Part shown: piece by piece, positions 53,369 through 63,682 of the stretch
Position numbering within the stretch: position 1 is the stretch's first letter
How the letters are laid out: every line of letters starts with the position of its first letter
Origin: Sideroxydans lithotrophicus
GTDB taxonomy: Bacteria > Pseudomonadota > Gammaproteobacteria > Burkholderiales > Gallionellaceae
Assembly (NCBI GenBank): GCA_020723185.1
Contig: DYJI01000005.1
Location: 124,001 to 188,000, forward strand
DNA: 64,000 nucleotides
Direction of reading: 5' to 3'
The notes under the pieces: model-generated
Seen by the model: the letters and a program-made list of their open reading frames with translations, nothing else
Told to the model about the DNA's origin: nothing
The model's database searches: none
Translations under genes and position numbers: made by a program

Positions 53369-54292
53369 TTACAGGCCGCTCAGCACCTTGATGTGTGCCG
53401 CGGCACTTCGCCCCAAGGCATGCAACTCGTAGCCCCCCTCGAGTACCGACACGATGCGCGCCTGCGCATGATGCTCGGCGATATGTTTGATCTGCTCGGT
53501 CACCCAGATATAGTCGGCCTCCACCAAACCGATGGACGACATATCATCATCACGATGCGCATCGAAGCCTGCGGAGATGAACACCATCTCCGGCTTGAAC
53601 GCCTCCAGCGCAGGCAACCATCTTTCCGTCACCGCATTCCGGAAGACCGACCCGTCCGCCCCGGCCGCCAATGGCACATTCACGATATGCGGTTTGCGGG
53701 TCTCGGCTCCGATATACGGGTAGAACGGGTGCTGAAAGGTGGAACACAGCATGACCTGCGGCTCGTCACTGAAGATATCTTCGGTACCGTTGCCATGGTG
53801 GACATCGAAGTCCACGATGGCGACACGTGACAAGCCATGCGCCGCCAGCGCATGGGCCGCCCCGACCGCGACATTGTTGAAAATGCAGAATCCCATTGCC
53901 CTGCCCCTTTCGGCATGGTGCCCGGGTGGGCGCACATTACAGAACGCGTTCTCTACTTTTCCGCCCATCACCAGATCGACCGCCATCACCGCCGCGCCGG
54001 CTGCACGCAATGCCGCCGGATAGGTGTAAGGATTCATGAAGGTGTCACCATCCAGTGAGATCATGCCCTCAGCAGGTGCCGCTTTTTCGATATGGTCGAT
54101 ATATGCCGCATTGTGAACACGCAGCAATTGTTCGCGTGTGACATCGGGTGCATCGTGATGCTGGAGATAGCTATACAAGCCAGAAGCGATCAACTGATCT
54201 TCTATGGCATGCAAACGCGCCGGACATTCCGGATGATGCGCACCCATATCATGCTTAAGGCACAAAGGATGACTGATAAATGCGGTCTGCAC
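53369..54292 (-). CDS. Histone deacetylase family protein
   Basis: A zinc-dependent amidohydrolase of the HDAC/AcuC/APAH superfamily, 307 residues. Active-site blocks: HHPECPARLHAI, RPPGHHAERGRAMGFCIFNN (His pair), DFDVHHGNGTEDIF (zinc Asp and His), SAGFDAHRDD (zinc Asp) and LEGGYEL. The substrate may be acetyl-lysine in proteins or an acetylated polyamine. Its start is divergent from the PatZ-like acetyltransferase gene with about 75 bp between, which favours protein deacetylation (inference). Confidence 0.92.
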   Translation of the reverse strand: MQTAFISHPLCLKHDMGAHHPECPARLHAIEDQLIASGLYSYLQHHDAPDVTREQLLRVHNAAYIDHIEKAAPAEGMISLDGDTFMNPYTYPAALRAAGAAVMAVDLVMGGKVENAFCNVRPPGHHAERGRAMGFCIFNNVAVGAAHALAAHGLSRVAIVDFDVHHGNGTEDIFSDEPQVMLCSTFQHPFYPYIGAETRKPHIVNVPLAAGADGSVFRNAVTERWLPALEAFKPEMVFISAGFDAHRDDDMSSIGLVEADYIWVTEQIKHIAEHHAQARIVSVLEGGYELHALGRSAAAHIKVLSGL

Positions 54293-54366
54293 TGCGATCT
54301 CCGGTGGTGTTTGACTGCTATGATAGCGCTCGCGAGAAATACCTCCAACCTACCACGACTTCCATC

Positions 54367-57042
54367 ATGAGCCAGCATTACCTCAACCCATTGTTCGCCC
54401 CAAAATCAGTAGCCGTGATCGGCGCCAGCGAGCGCCCCGATTCGGTCGGCCAGATCGTATTCCAGAACATGCTGGAAGGCGGATTCAAGGGAGATCTGTA
54501 TCCGGTCAACGCCAAGAGCGATCAGATCCAGGGACAGCGCGCCTACCCGTCCATTGCCAGTATCGGCAAACCGGTGGATCTGGTGGTGATCGCCACCCCG
54601 CCCCAGACCGTGCCAGCCATCATTGAAGAGTGTGGCATCCACGGCGTCAAGGCTGCCGTCATCATCACTGCCGGTTTCGGCGAGACTGGCCATGAAGGTG
54701 CCGCCCTCGAGAAACAACTGCTCGAGAATGCCCAGCGTTACGGCATCCGCCTGATCGGACCGAACTGTCTGGGCATCATGCGCCCCTCACTCGGCTTGAA
54801 CGCCACCTTCAACAAGGGCGCCGCCAACACCGGCAACATCGCCTTCATCTCCCAGTCCGGTGCGCTGTGTACCGCCATCCTGGACTGGGCACAAAGCAAC
54901 GACGTCGGGTTTTCCAGCGTCGTATCCATGGGCTCATCGACCGATGTCGACTTCGGCGAGATCCTGGATTTCCTGGTATCGGATGCAAAGACCCAGAGCA
55001 TCCTGATGTACATCGAAGGTATCCGCAACGCGCGCACCTTCATGAGCGCGTTGCGTGCCGCCGCGCGCATCAAACCGGTGATCCTGGTCAAGGTCGGGCG
55101 CCATGCCGCCGGCTCCAAGGCGGCGATGTCGCATACCGCCTCACTGGTCGGCGCGGACGATGTGTTCGATGCGGCGGTGAGCCGCGTCGGTGTGGTTCGC
55201 GTGCAGACGGTCACGCAGCTGTTCACGGCAGCACGCGCACTTTCCTGCGGCTTCAAGCCGGTGGGCAACCGATTGGCCATCGTCACCAATGGCGGCGGCC
55301 CCGGCGTGATGGCGACCGACCGTGCGGTCGATCTCGGTCTCAACATCGCTGAACTTTCCGACAGCACCATCGAATATCTCAACCAGCATCTACCCTCTAA
55401 CTGGCCGCACAGCAACCCGGTGGACATCATCGGCGATGCCCAGGCCGACCGCTATCACCATGCGGTGAAAGCCTGCCTGGAAGACGACAACGTGGACGGC
55501 GTACTGGCCATCCTCACTCCACAAGCGATGACCAAGCCGCTGGAATCTGCCGAAGCACTGATCGAGCTGGGCAATACCCACAGCAAACCGCTGCTGACCT
55601 GCTGGATGGGCGAAGTGCAAGTCGCCGAGTCACGTCAGGCGTTCACCAAAGCACACCGTCCGCACTTCCGCACACCGGAACCGGCAGTCGAAGTGTTCTC
55701 GCACCTGTCTGCCTATTACCGCAACCAGAAACTGCTGATGCAGATGCCGGGCCCATTTTCACACCATATCGAACCGGATGTGGAAAGCGCGCGCCTGATC
55801 ATCGAAGGCGCGATGCAGGAACATCGCAAGGTACTGAGCGAGATGGAATCCAAGGCTCTGCTTTCCGCCTTCAACATCCCGGTCGCGCGTACCATGGTCG
55901 CCCACACCGGCAACGAGGCCCTGCTCATCGCCCAACAACTGGGCTATCCGGTGGCGATGAAGATCAACTCGCCGGACATCTCGCACAAGAGCGATGCCGG
56001 CGGCGTGATGCTGAACCTGCGCAATGCGCATGAGGTACGTGCGGCCTACCAGCACATCATCGACAACGTGAAGCTGAACCGTCCGAATGCCACCGTGGAT
56101 GGAATCTCCATCGAGCCGATGATTGTCAAACCTAACGGGCGCGAACTGATGATCGGAGTGACCAGCGACCCCGTGTTCGGTCCGGTCATCACCTTCGGCG
56201 CGGGCGGCACAGCAGTCGAGATCATGGGCGACCGTGCTGTCGCTCTGCCGCCGCTGAATCGTTTCCTAGTCAAGGAATTGATCAAGGAGACGCGCATCTC
56301 AAAGATGCTGGGTGCCTTCCGCAACTTGCAACCGGCCAACATCGATGCACTGGAAGATGTACTGTTGCGCGTCTCCGAGATGGTGTGCGAGCTGCCGCTG
56401 CTCAAAGAGATGGATATCAATCCGCTGATCCTGGACGAGCACGGCGCGCTCGCCGCCGACGCCCGTGTGGTCGTGGAATACCGACAACCCGGGTCGGACC
56501 GCTACGCGCACATGGCGATCTACCCCTACCCCACCCATCTGGTGAGCCAATGGCAATTGGCCGACGGGACAGACATCGTGATCCGCCCGATCCGTCCGGA
56601 AGATGCCGAACTGGTGAAACGTTTCGTGCACGACCTCTCGGAAGAATCGAAATACTTCCGCTTCATGAACAGCGTGCAGGAGCTGACTGAAGAGATGCTC
56701 GCCCGTCTGACGCAGATCGACTACAGCCGCGAGATGGCGCTGGTGGCAGTCACTGGTGAAAAGGAAGAGACCGAGCTGGGCGTGGCACGTTACTCCATCA
56801 ATCCGGATGGGGAGACCTGCGAGTTCGCGCTGGTCGTCGCGGACAAGGTGACGGGCAAAGGTTTGGGACAGAAACTCATGGTGTCATTGATGGAGGCGGC
56901 ACGCTCCATCGGCTTGGCGACCATCGAAGGTGAAGTGCTCAGCCATAACCACAACATGCTCAAACTGATGTCCCGCATGGGCTTCACAGCCAAGCCGAGC
57001 AGCGAAGATCCCGGCATCATGAAGGTCAGCAAGGCTCTATAA
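54367..57042 (+). CDS. PatZ-like protein lysine acetyltransferase (acyl-CoA synthetase fused to GNAT)
   Basis: An 891-residue protein with the full PatZ/Pat layout. CoA-binding NDP-forming synthetase domains (about 1-470, [31 protein letters not shown]), an ATP-grasp domain (about 490-715, [22 protein letters not shown]), and a C-terminal GNAT domain (about 735-885, [27 protein letters not shown] as the acetyl-CoA loop). Homologues acetylate acetyl-CoA synthetase and other enzymes. The start at 54367 gives [14 protein letters not shown]; further upstream codons overlap the divergent HDAC gene. It converges with hypB with a 6-bp overlap. Confidence 0.92.
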   Translation: MSQHYLNPLFAPKSVAVIGASERPDSVGQIVFQNMLEGGFKGDLYPVNAKSDQIQGQRAYPSIASIGKPVDLVVIATPPQTVPAIIEECGIHGVKAAVIITAGFGETGHEGAALEKQLLENAQRYGIRLIGPNCLGIMRPSLGLNATFNKGAANTGNIAFISQSGALCTAILDWAQSNDVGFSSVVSMGSSTDVDFGEILDFLVSDAKTQSILMYIEGIRNARTFMSALRAAARIKPVILVKVGRHAAGSKAAMSHTASLVGADDVFDAAVSRVGVVRVQTVTQLFTAARALSCGFKPVGNRLAIVTNGGGPGVMATDRAVDLGLNIAELSDSTIEYLNQHLPSNWPHSNPVDIIGDAQADRYHHAVKACLEDDNVDGVLAILTPQAMTKPLESAEALIELGNTHSKPLLTCWMGEVQVAESRQAFTKAHRPHFRTPEPAVEVFSHLSAYYRNQKLLMQMPGPFSHHIEPDVESARLIIEGAMQEHRKVLSEMESKALLSAFNIPVARTMVAHTGNEALLIAQQLGYPVAMKINSPDISHKSDAGGVMLNLRNAHEVRAAYQHIIDNVKLNRPNATVDGISIEPMIVKPNGRELMIGVTSDPVFGPVITFGAGGTAVEIMGDRAVALPPLNRFLVKELIKETRISKMLGAFRNLQPANIDALEDVLLRVSEMVCELPLLKEMDINPLILDEHGALAADARVVVEYRQPGSDRYAHMAIYPYPTHLVSQWQLADGTDIVIRPIRPEDAELVKRFVHDLSEESKYFRFMNSVQELTEEMLARLTQIDYSREMALVAVTGEKEETELGVARYSINPDGETCEFALVVADKVTGKGLGQKLMVSLMEAARSIGLATIEGEVLSHNHNMLKLMSRMGFTAKPSSEDPGIMKVSKAL

Positions 57043-57831
57043 CTGAGTCTGCTTGCCGGCTGGTTGTTGTGCTTCCAGCCATGACAGCCACGCATCTATC
57101 CCGTCCCCGCTGACCGCAGAGAGGCGGATGATGCGGATATCAGGATTGACGCGGCGCGCATACGATTCGGCTAGTTCCACATCAAATCTGAGATAGGGCA
57201 ACAGGTCGCACTTGTTAAGCAGCATCAGATCGGCTGCGCGGAACATGTCGGGATACTTGAGCGGCTTGTCCTCACCTTCGGTCACCGACAGCACGACCAC
57301 CTTGGCGAATTCCCCCAGATCGAAACCAGCCGGGCATACCAGATTGCCGACGTTCTCGATGAAAAGTATGCCGCCTTCAGGCAATGGCATCTCCGGCAAG
57401 GCGCGTTCCACCATCTGCGCATCCAGATGACAGCCTTTGCCGGTATTGATCTGCACAGCAGGCACACCGGTCGTGCGGATGCGGTCCGCATCCTGCTCGG
57501 TCTGCTGATCGCCCTCGATCACCGCCAGGGGATATCTACCCTGCAGCGCCTGTAATGTGCGCACCAGCAAGGTGGTCTTGCCCGAACCGGGACTGGACAC
57601 CAGGTTCAGCGCGAGGATGCCCAGCTGCTCGAACATTTCACGATTAGCCTGTGCGTGCCGGTCGTTCTTGTGCAGGATATCCTGCTCCAGCTTCACGATG
57701 CGCTGCGTATCTTCGGCGACATTGGCTTCGACACGATGCAATCTGAAGTTGACCGGTGCCTTCGGTTTGTTCAAAGACTTTCTGCCGCGTATCAGCACTT
57801 CATCCGAACCACATCCGCATGTCAGACACAT
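57037..57831 (-). CDS. hypB: Hydrogenase nickel incorporation protein HypB
   Basis: GTPase that inserts nickel into hydrogenase. The 264 residues begin with the high-affinity nickel motif MCLTCGCG (CxxCGC). The G domain has [11 protein letters not shown] (P-loop), [13 protein letters not shown], the metal-binding CHLD, and NKCDLLPY. There is no long His-rich stretch, so storage of nickel is unlikely. The start overlaps the hypA stop (TGATG). It is last in hoxH-hoxW-hypA-hypB. Confidence 0.95.
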   Translation of the reverse strand: MCLTCGCGSDEVLIRGRKSLNKPKAPVNFRLHRVEANVAEDTQRIVKLEQDILHKNDRHAQANREMFEQLGILALNLVSSPGSGKTTLLVRTLQALQGRYPLAVIEGDQQTEQDADRIRTTGVPAVQINTGKGCHLDAQMVERALPEMPLPEGGILFIENVGNLVCPAGFDLGEFAKVVVLSVTEGEDKPLKYPDMFRAADLMLLNKCDLLPYLRFDVELAESYARRVNPDIRIIRLSAVSGDGIDAWLSWLEAQQPAGKQTQL

Positions 57832-58172
57832 CACTCCACCTCCAGCTCTTTCACGCGCATCGCATCGCCGGCGACCAGTTGCATACCGTAATTGCCGCAT
57901 TGCGGGCACGCGTCATAGACATTCTCGATCTCCGCCTCATGACCGCATTTCCGGCACAGCCCCCGGCCCGGCGTGTCGATGATCTCCAGTCGCGCGCCTT
58001 CCGCGACACCGCCCTGCATCGCGGCGCCGAAACAGAAACGCATCGCCTCCTGTTCCACGCATGACAAGCGTCCGATCTCCAGCCACACCGTCTTCACATG
58101 GCGGAAACCCTGATCCAATGATGCCTGCTCGATGATCTCGCGCACATTCTGCGCCAATGACATCTCATGCAT
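57831..58172 (-). CDS. hypA: Hydrogenase maturation nickel chaperone HypA
   Basis: Nickel chaperone working with HypB, 113 residues. It starts MHEMSLAQN (His2 is the nickel ligand) and has the structural zinc site CRKCGH...CPQCGN. It overlaps hoxW by 8 bp and hypB by one base. The other hyp genes (C, D, E, F) are not in the window. Confidence 0.95.
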   Translation of the reverse strand: MHEMSLAQNVREIIEQASLDQGFRHVKTVWLEIGRLSCVEQEAMRFCFGAAMQGGVAEGARLEIIDTPGRGLCRKCGHEAEIENVYDACPQCGNYGMQLVAGDAMRVKELEVE

Positions 58173-58635
58173 CGACGCACCCTGCAGCTTCTACGTTGCG
58201 CTCCAGCCATGAATGAAGAAAGGTAATGGCCTGCTGCAGATTATCTGCAGCCTCCGGACTCAGAACGTCCCCCAGCTCAAAACCATATCCGCGGATGCCC
58301 AGCACAAAACATTGCGGGAGCGGCTCGGCATAGACTTGCTTGAAGGTATGCAACAACGCGGCAGGAGATTGCGCATGGCTGGAATAGCTATGATCGTGTG
58401 CCGGTGCCAGCACAGAAAAATGGAAAGGCGGTTCGCACGAGACGTCGGCATCCACGAACACCACCTGCCGCCGCCCGCGCAGATCGGCCGCATGTTCTAC
58501 TTGCAGTTGAAAGTCTTCCAGGCATTCGACCGCACCGGAAATGTTATTCTGAATCTGCCGCAGCAGCAAGGGCCCAAGCGCATCATCCCCGCGCGATTCA
58601 TTGCCGACCGCAAAGAGCAGAATGGGGGCGACCAT
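58165..58635 (-). CDS. hoxW: Hydrogenase maturation protease HoxW
   Basis: Endopeptidase that removes the C-terminal tail of HoxH after nickel insertion. Its 156 residues include the family start LLFAVGNESRGDDALGPLL (nickel-sensing Asp/Glu region), VVFVDADV and CFVLGIRGYGFELGDVLS (His replaced in part, as is usual for HoxW). ATG 58635 overlaps the hoxH stop by one base; GTG 58638 is an alternative. Confidence 0.9.
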   Translation of the reverse strand: MVAPILLFAVGNESRGDDALGPLLLRQIQNNISGAVECLEDFQLQVEHAADLRGRRQVVFVDADVSCEPPFHFSVLAPAHDHSYSSHAQSPAALLHTFKQVYAEPLPQCFVLGIRGYGFELGDVLSPEAADNLQQAITFLHSWLERNVEAAGCVDA

Positions 58636-60122
58636 CACAGCTGCGCAACACAGAATCCATCAGAGCCGCGTGATAACATATCGACCCGCTTCCCTTCGGC
58701 ATCCAGCAACTCCACCTCCAGCGGCATCTTGCCCAAGGCATGCGTCGCGCAGGAGAGGCAGGGATCGAACGCGCGGATCGCGACCTCGATATGATTTAGC
58801 AAACCTTCGGTCAGCTTCCTGCCGTCGATATACTGGCGCGCCACCTGACGGATGGATTCGTTCATCGCCTGATTGTTATGCGTCGTGGAGACGATCAGGT
58901 TGCAGCGCACGATCTGGTCGTTCTCATCCACACGGTAATGATGGATCAAGGTCCCGCGCGGCGCTTCGATCACCCCGACACCGCGCTCCTGGCGCTGGCC
59001 GATGTTGACCAGATCCGCCCCTTGCAGGTCGGGATCGTGCAGGATGTCGCGAATCAATTCGGCCGCATGCAACATCTCTATCATGCGCGCCCAGTGAAAG
59101 CCCAGCGTCGCTTTGGCAGCCTTGCCATTCTCGAAGGCCATGAATGACTTGCGTTGCGCTTCGGCCAGCGGTGTGGAGATGAAGTCGCACTGCGTCACGC
59201 GCGACAGTGGCCCAACGCGGTACCAACCCTGCTCCGGCCCCAAGCGGCGCAGGAAAGGGAACTTCATATAGGACCATGGCTTCACATCTTCGAGGATCTC
59301 GTCCCAGTAATGGCTGGTATCAAAATGATCAAAGATCGTCTCGCCATCCATCGCTCGTGCGCGCAAGCCGCCGTCATAAAGCTCCAGCGCGCCATCTGCG
59401 CGCACCGTGTTGAGCGTATGCGCATCGAAGCTGCCGAAGCTGCTGTACATCGCCAGGTCCTGCTCGAACAGATTGCGCACGATACCGATAGCCGCCTCAC
59501 TCCACGCCACCATCTGGTCGACATCCTTCAGCAGATAGTCGCGCTCCTCGATACTGACATTCTTGTTCACCCCGCCCGGGATGGAACCTGTGCCATGGAT
59601 GCGCTTGCCCGCCGTGATACGGATCACCTCCTGACCGAACTTGCGCAACAGCACGCCCTGTTTGGCGATCTCGGGATAGGCGGCGGCGATGCCGACGATG
59701 TTGCGTTTGGCCACATCGGAACCGAAGCCGAACAACAGATCGGGCGAACACAGGTGGAAGAAATGCAAAGCGTGCGACTGCAGGATCTGGCCGTAATGCA
59801 TCAAACGACGCACTTTCTCCGCCGTCGGCGTCAGCGTCGACCCCACCACCCTGTCCATCGCCTTGCTGGCAGCCAGATGGTGACTCACCGGACAGATGCC
59901 GCACAGCCGCTGCACCATCACGGAAGCTTCCCAGAAAGGACGGCCCTGGATGAATTTCTCGAACCCCCGGAACTCGACGATATGTAATCGCACCTGATGC
60001 ACGCGGTCGTTCTCGTCCAGCAGCAATGTCACCTTGCCATGCCCCTCGACACGGGTCACCGGGTCGATAGCGACGCGACGAAGTTTCTCAGGCGAAACGG
60101 CATTTTCCAGCTTGTCAGTCAT
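58635..60122 (-). CDS. hoxH: NAD-reducing hydrogenase large (NiFe) subunit HoxH
   Basis: Carries the NiFe active site of the cytosolic bidirectional (group 3d-like) hydrogenase. The 495 residues have the N-terminal RLCGICPVSHH (C74, C77) and C-terminal DPCLSCATH (C455, C458). The chain continues 34 residues past His461, the tail to be cleaved by HoxW. Conserved blocks DPVTRVEGHGK and EFRGFEKFIQGRPFWE mark the HoxH type. It heads a hoxH-hoxW-hypA-hypB operon, about 25 kb from hoxFUY and on the opposite strand. ATG 60122 was preferred to an upstream extension without homology. Confidence 0.94.
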   Translation of the reverse strand: MTDKLENAVSPEKLRRVAIDPVTRVEGHGKVTLLLDENDRVHQVRLHIVEFRGFEKFIQGRPFWEASVMVQRLCGICPVSHHLAASKAMDRVVGSTLTPTAEKVRRLMHYGQILQSHALHFFHLCSPDLLFGFGSDVAKRNIVGIAAAYPEIAKQGVLLRKFGQEVIRITAGKRIHGTGSIPGGVNKNVSIEERDYLLKDVDQMVAWSEAAIGIVRNLFEQDLAMYSSFGSFDAHTLNTVRADGALELYDGGLRARAMDGETIFDHFDTSHYWDEILEDVKPWSYMKFPFLRRLGPEQGWYRVGPLSRVTQCDFISTPLAEAQRKSFMAFENGKAAKATLGFHWARMIEMLHAAELIRDILHDPDLQGADLVNIGQRQERGVGVIEAPRGTLIHHYRVDENDQIVRCNLIVSTTHNNQAMNESIRQVARQYIDGRKLTEGLLNHIEVAIRAFDPCLSCATHALGKMPLEVELLDAEGKRVDMLSRGSDGFCVAQL

Positions 60123-60257
60123 ATAGCCCCGAAAGGACGGTTCATCGATGTTGCAATGATGGCGCAGAGCGGCCAGACAAGCAAACACGATGAGTATGCG
60201 ATCGAATTATTTCGATGACATGTACATGTATGCGTACATTCATGCTTGAGAAATGGA

Positions 60258-60283
60258 AAAGGCTTCCATCACTGGAAGCCTTT
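60258..60283 (-). terminator. Terminator of the tRNA-Ser/Arg/Arg group
   Basis: An 11-bp perfect stem AAAGGCTTCCA/TGGAAGCCTTT with a 4-nt loop, then TTTCC on the minus strand, just after the last tRNA-Arg. Confidence 0.8.
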
Positions 60284-60288
60284 AGTGT

Positions 60289-60365
60289 TGGTGCGCCCGA
60301 AGAGATTCGAACTCCTGACCCCTTGGTTCGTAGCCAAGTACTCTATCCAGCTGAGCTACGGGCGC
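60289..60365 (-). tRNA. tRNA-Arg (anticodon ACG), copy 1
   Basis: 77 nt, acceptor GCGCCCG, anticodon stem-loop CTTGGCTACGAACCAAG (ACG, read as inosine-CG), T-loop GTTCGAATC, encoded CCA. Identical to copy 2. Confidence 0.96.
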
Positions 60366-60412
60366 GCTGTGTTGCGTGATACTACAGATTGCCAGTCTGG
60401 AACCGATTCTGA

Positions 60413-60489
60413 TGGTGCGCCCGAAGAGATTCGAACTCCTGACCCCTTGGTTCGTAGCCAAGTACTCTATCCAGCTGAGCTACGGGCGC
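60413..60489 (-). tRNA. tRNA-Arg (anticodon ACG), copy 2
   Basis: 77 nt, same sequence as copy 1, 47 bp upstream of it on the minus strand; a tandem duplication. Confidence 0.96.
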
Positions 60490-60511
60490 ATCAAAACGAC
60501 TACAGTTACCT

Positions 60512-60605
60512 TGGCGGAGAAGGAGGGATTCGAACCCTCGATACAAGTTTATGCTCGTATGCACCCTTAGCAGGGGTGTGCCTTCGACCACTCGGCCACT
60601 TCTCC
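60512..60605 (-). tRNA. tRNA-Ser (anticodon GCT)
   Basis: 94-nt type II tRNA with acceptor GGAGAAG, anticodon loop in CCCCTGCTAAGGG (GCT), long variable arm, T-loop GTTCGAATC and encoded CCA. Upstream on the minus strand is TAGTAT followed by TCGCGCCC. Confidence 0.96.
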
Positions 60606-60649
60606 GAAGGGCGCGAATACTAATGCAATCGCACCACTACGTCAAACTA

Positions 60650-61882
60650 TCATGCTTCTTCCTGATCGAGATCGAAAGCTTTGTGCAGAACCCGTACCGC
60701 GAGCTCAAGATATTTCTCGTCTATGACCACGGAGATCTTGATCTCCGAGGTCGAGATCATCTGGATGTTGATGCCTTCTTCGGCCAAAGTGCGGAACATC
60801 TTGCTGGCGATGCCCACATGCGAACGCATGCCGACACCGACCACTGACACCTTGGCGGTCTTGCTGTCACCCACGACGTCACGCGCGCCGATGTGCGGCT
60901 GCACCTTGCTCTTCAGCAATTCCATCGTCTTGCTGAACTCGTTGCGATGCACGGTGAATGAGAAGTCTGTGGAACCGTCCACACCGACGTTCTGGATGAT
61001 CATATCCACGTCGATGTTCGCGTCACTGACCGGCCCCAGCACCTGATAGGCGATACCCGGCTTGTCGGGGACGCCGAGCACGGTGATCTTGGCTTCGTCA
61101 CGGTTGAATGCGATACCTGAGATGATGGCCTGTTCCATTTTGTCGTTTTCCTCGAATGTGATGAGCGTACCCTCTCCTTCCTCCTGGAAGCTGGAAAGTA
61201 CGCGCAGTTTGACTTTGTATTTGCCGGCGAATTCGACCGAGCGGATCTGCAGCACCTTGGAACCCAGGCTCGCCATCTCCAGCATCTCTTCGAAGGTGAT
61301 GCTCTTCAGGCGGCGCGCTTCCGGCACCAGACGCGGATCGGTGGTGTAGACACCATCGACGTCGGTATAGATCTGGCATTCGTCAGCACCCAAAGCGGCT
61401 GCGATCGCCACGCCTGTAGTATCCGAACCGCCCCGCCCCAGCGTGGTGATGTTGCCGTCTTCGTCCATACCCTGGAAACCCGCCACGACGACGACCTTGC
61501 CTGCATCCAGATCGTTACGGATGTTCTCCTCGTCGATACTGACGATGCGCGCCTTGGTGAAAGCGCTGTTGGTGAGGATCTTGACCTGGGAACCGGTATA
61601 GCTCTTGGCTTTCAGTCCGGCATCGATCAACGCCATGGAGAGCAGACCGATGGTGACCTGCTCGCCGGTGGAGATCACCACATCCAGCTCGCGCGGATCA
61701 GGATGCTTCTGTATCTCGTGCGCCAAAGCGATCAAGCGATTGGTCTCACCGCTCATGGCCGAGACCACGACCACGACCTGATGCCCTTGTGCCCGGTATT
61801 TAGCCACACGCTGTGCGACGTTCTTGATGCGCTCCGGACTGCCCATCGAAGTACCGCCGTATTTCTGAACTATCAGTGCCAC
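60650..61882 (-). CDS. lysC: Aspartate kinase
   Basis: First step of the aspartate family (Lys, Thr, Met, diaminopimelate). The 410 residues carry an N-terminal kinase domain (LIVQKYGGTSMGSPERI, GRGGSDTTGVAIAA, TDVDGVYTTDPR) and two C-terminal ACT domains (from about 265) for feedback control. It is the monofunctional, LysC-alpha-like type usual in betaproteobacteria. A TAGAAT box with GCGCGCC discriminator lies at 61921-61916. Confidence 0.96.
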   Translation of the reverse strand: MALIVQKYGGTSMGSPERIKNVAQRVAKYRAQGHQVVVVVSAMSGETNRLIALAHEIQKHPDPRELDVVISTGEQVTIGLLSMALIDAGLKAKSYTGSQVKILTNSAFTKARIVSIDEENIRNDLDAGKVVVVAGFQGMDEDGNITTLGRGGSDTTGVAIAAALGADECQIYTDVDGVYTTDPRLVPEARRLKSITFEEMLEMASLGSKVLQIRSVEFAGKYKVKLRVLSSFQEEGEGTLITFEENDKMEQAIISGIAFNRDEAKITVLGVPDKPGIAYQVLGPVSDANIDVDMIIQNVGVDGSTDFSFTVHRNEFSKTMELLKSKVQPHIGARDVVGDSKTAKVSVVGVGMRSHVGIASKMFRTLAEEGINIQMISTSEIKISVVIDEKYLELAVRVLHKAFDLDQEEA

Positions 61883-61915
61883 AATATCGCCCGCATTGGA
61901 TTTTTGGTGGCGCGC

Positions 61916-61921
61916 ATTCTA
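61916..61921 (-). promoter_or_regulatory. -10 box of lysC
   Basis: TAGAAT followed by GCGCGCC, 34 bp before the lysC ATG. No good -35 hexamer is present at 16-18 nt. Confidence 0.4.
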
Positions 61922-61987
61922 CCCGAGTTACAGGGAAAATACGATGTCTACTCTGCTACACTGAAGAGCAAAAGGCCCCCATAGATC

Positions 61988-63670
61988 ATGACCAGAATCG
62001 CCCCGCGCACCTACTCTGAAGACACCGCCCGGCGGCTGGCAGAGGCAGGCCTCCCTGCCTTGCTGGCACGCATTTATGCCGCGCGCGGCGTCGAACGGCC
62101 GGAGCAACTGGCGACCGACCTGAACAGGCTGCTGCCCTTCAACCGTCTGAAGCAGGTGGAGAGCATGGCATGTGCATTGGCCGACGCCATCGCCGCCGGC
62201 AAGCACCTGTTGATCGTGGCTGATTACGATGCCGATGGCGCGACCGCCTGTGCCGTCGGTATGCGCGGCTTGGCTGCACTGGGTGCCAGAGTCGACTTCA
62301 TCGTCCCTAACCGTTTCGAATACGGATATGGCCTGACGCCGGAGATAGTCCGCCTCGCAGCGGCAAGCAAACCGGACATCCTGCTCACAGTGGATAACGG
62401 CATCGCCAGCGTGGATGGCGTGGCGGAAGCACACCGACTCGGGATGCAGGTATTGGTGACCGACCATCACCTGCCCGGCGACACCTTGCCGGATGCAGAA
62501 AGCATCGTGAATCCGAACCAACCCGGTTGCGACTTCCCCAGCAAGAACCTGGCAGGCGTAGGGGTGATGTTCTATGTATTGATGGCACTGCGCGCAGAAA
62601 TGCGTGCACGGGGCGCTTTCGGCGATAAGCCGGAACCCAACCTCGGCAACCTGCTCGACCTCGTCGCACTCGGCACGGTGGCGGACGTGGTGAAGCTGGA
62701 CGACAACAACCGCATCTTGGTACATCAGGGTCTGCAGCGCATCCGTACCGGGCGCGCCTGCCCCGGCATCATGGCACTGTTGCGCATCGCTCGCCGGCCG
62801 GCCTCGCTGGCGTCCTCGTATGAGCTGGGTTTCATCGTGGGGCCGCGCCTGAATGCGGCGGGACGACTGGAAGACATGGGTCTCGGCATCCGCTGCCTGC
62901 TGACCGATGACGCCAACGAAGCCAGCGAGATCGCGGCCAAACTGGACGCACTCAATCAGGAACGGCGCAGCATCGAGGCCGACATGCAGGATACGGCACT
63001 GGCGACACTGGACACCTTAGACCCGACGGAAAGCTATACGCTCGCGTTGTTCAACGATGAATGGCATCAGGGCGTGATCGGCATCCTCGCTTCGCGCCTG
63101 AAAGACAAGTTCCATCGGCCGGTGATCGCTTTCGCCCGCGCACAGAGCGGAGAGCTGAAAGGTTCCGGACGCAGCATCCCCGGACTGCATCTGCGCGATG
63201 CGCTCGACCTCGTTTCCAAACGCCAGCCGGATCTGATCCTCAAGTTCGGCGGCCATGCCATGGCGGCGGGCCTGAGCATCCAGGAGGATGCGCTGGAGGA
63301 CTTCCGCATCGCGTTCGAAGCCGTCGCGCAAGAGATGCTCGATAGTGAGGCATTGGTGCGCAGCATCGCCACCGACGGCACACTGGCCCCTGCAGAATAT
63401 TCCCTGCGCACGGCGCGCGACCTGCAGGCACAAGTCTGGGGGCAAGGGTTTCCGGAACCGTTGTTCGAGGGGGAGTTCCGCGTGCAGACGCAGCGTATCG
63501 TGGGCGAGAAACATCTGAAGTTGAAGCTCTCCTCGCCGGCCGGCAGTTTCGATGCCATCCGCTTCTTCCATGCCGATCCCGCACCGGACACCGTACATGC
63601 CGTGTACAGCCTTGGCATCAATGAATACAATGATTCCGAGACACTGCAACTGATCGTGCGCCACTGGTAA
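61988..63670 (+). CDS. recJ: Single-stranded-DNA-specific exonuclease RecJ
   Basis: 5'-3' ssDNA exonuclease in recombination and repair. The 560 residues hold the DHH motifs VADYDADGATACAVG (Asp-rich), VDNGIAS and VTDHHLPG (DHH), then the DHHA1 domain with KFGGHAMAAGLSI (GGHxxAAG) and the OB fold at the end. It is divergent from lysC and is followed after 12 bp by an mgtC-family gene. Confidence 0.95.
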   Translation: MTRIAPRTYSEDTARRLAEAGLPALLARIYAARGVERPEQLATDLNRLLPFNRLKQVESMACALADAIAAGKHLLIVADYDADGATACAVGMRGLAALGARVDFIVPNRFEYGYGLTPEIVRLAAASKPDILLTVDNGIASVDGVAEAHRLGMQVLVTDHHLPGDTLPDAESIVNPNQPGCDFPSKNLAGVGVMFYVLMALRAEMRARGAFGDKPEPNLGNLLDLVALGTVADVVKLDDNNRILVHQGLQRIRTGRACPGIMALLRIARRPASLASSYELGFIVGPRLNAAGRLEDMGLGIRCLLTDDANEASEIAAKLDALNQERRSIEADMQDTALATLDTLDPTESYTLALFNDEWHQGVIGILASRLKDKFHRPVIAFARAQSGELKGSGRSIPGLHLRDALDLVSKRQPDLILKFGGHAMAAGLSIQEDALEDFRIAFEAVAQEMLDSEALVRSIATDGTLAPAEYSLRTARDLQAQVWGQGFPEPLFEGEFRVQTQRIVGEKHLKLKLSSPAGSFDAIRFFHADPAPDTVHAVYSLGINEYNDSETLQLIVRHW

Positions 63671-63682
63671 GGAGAAGGGACG

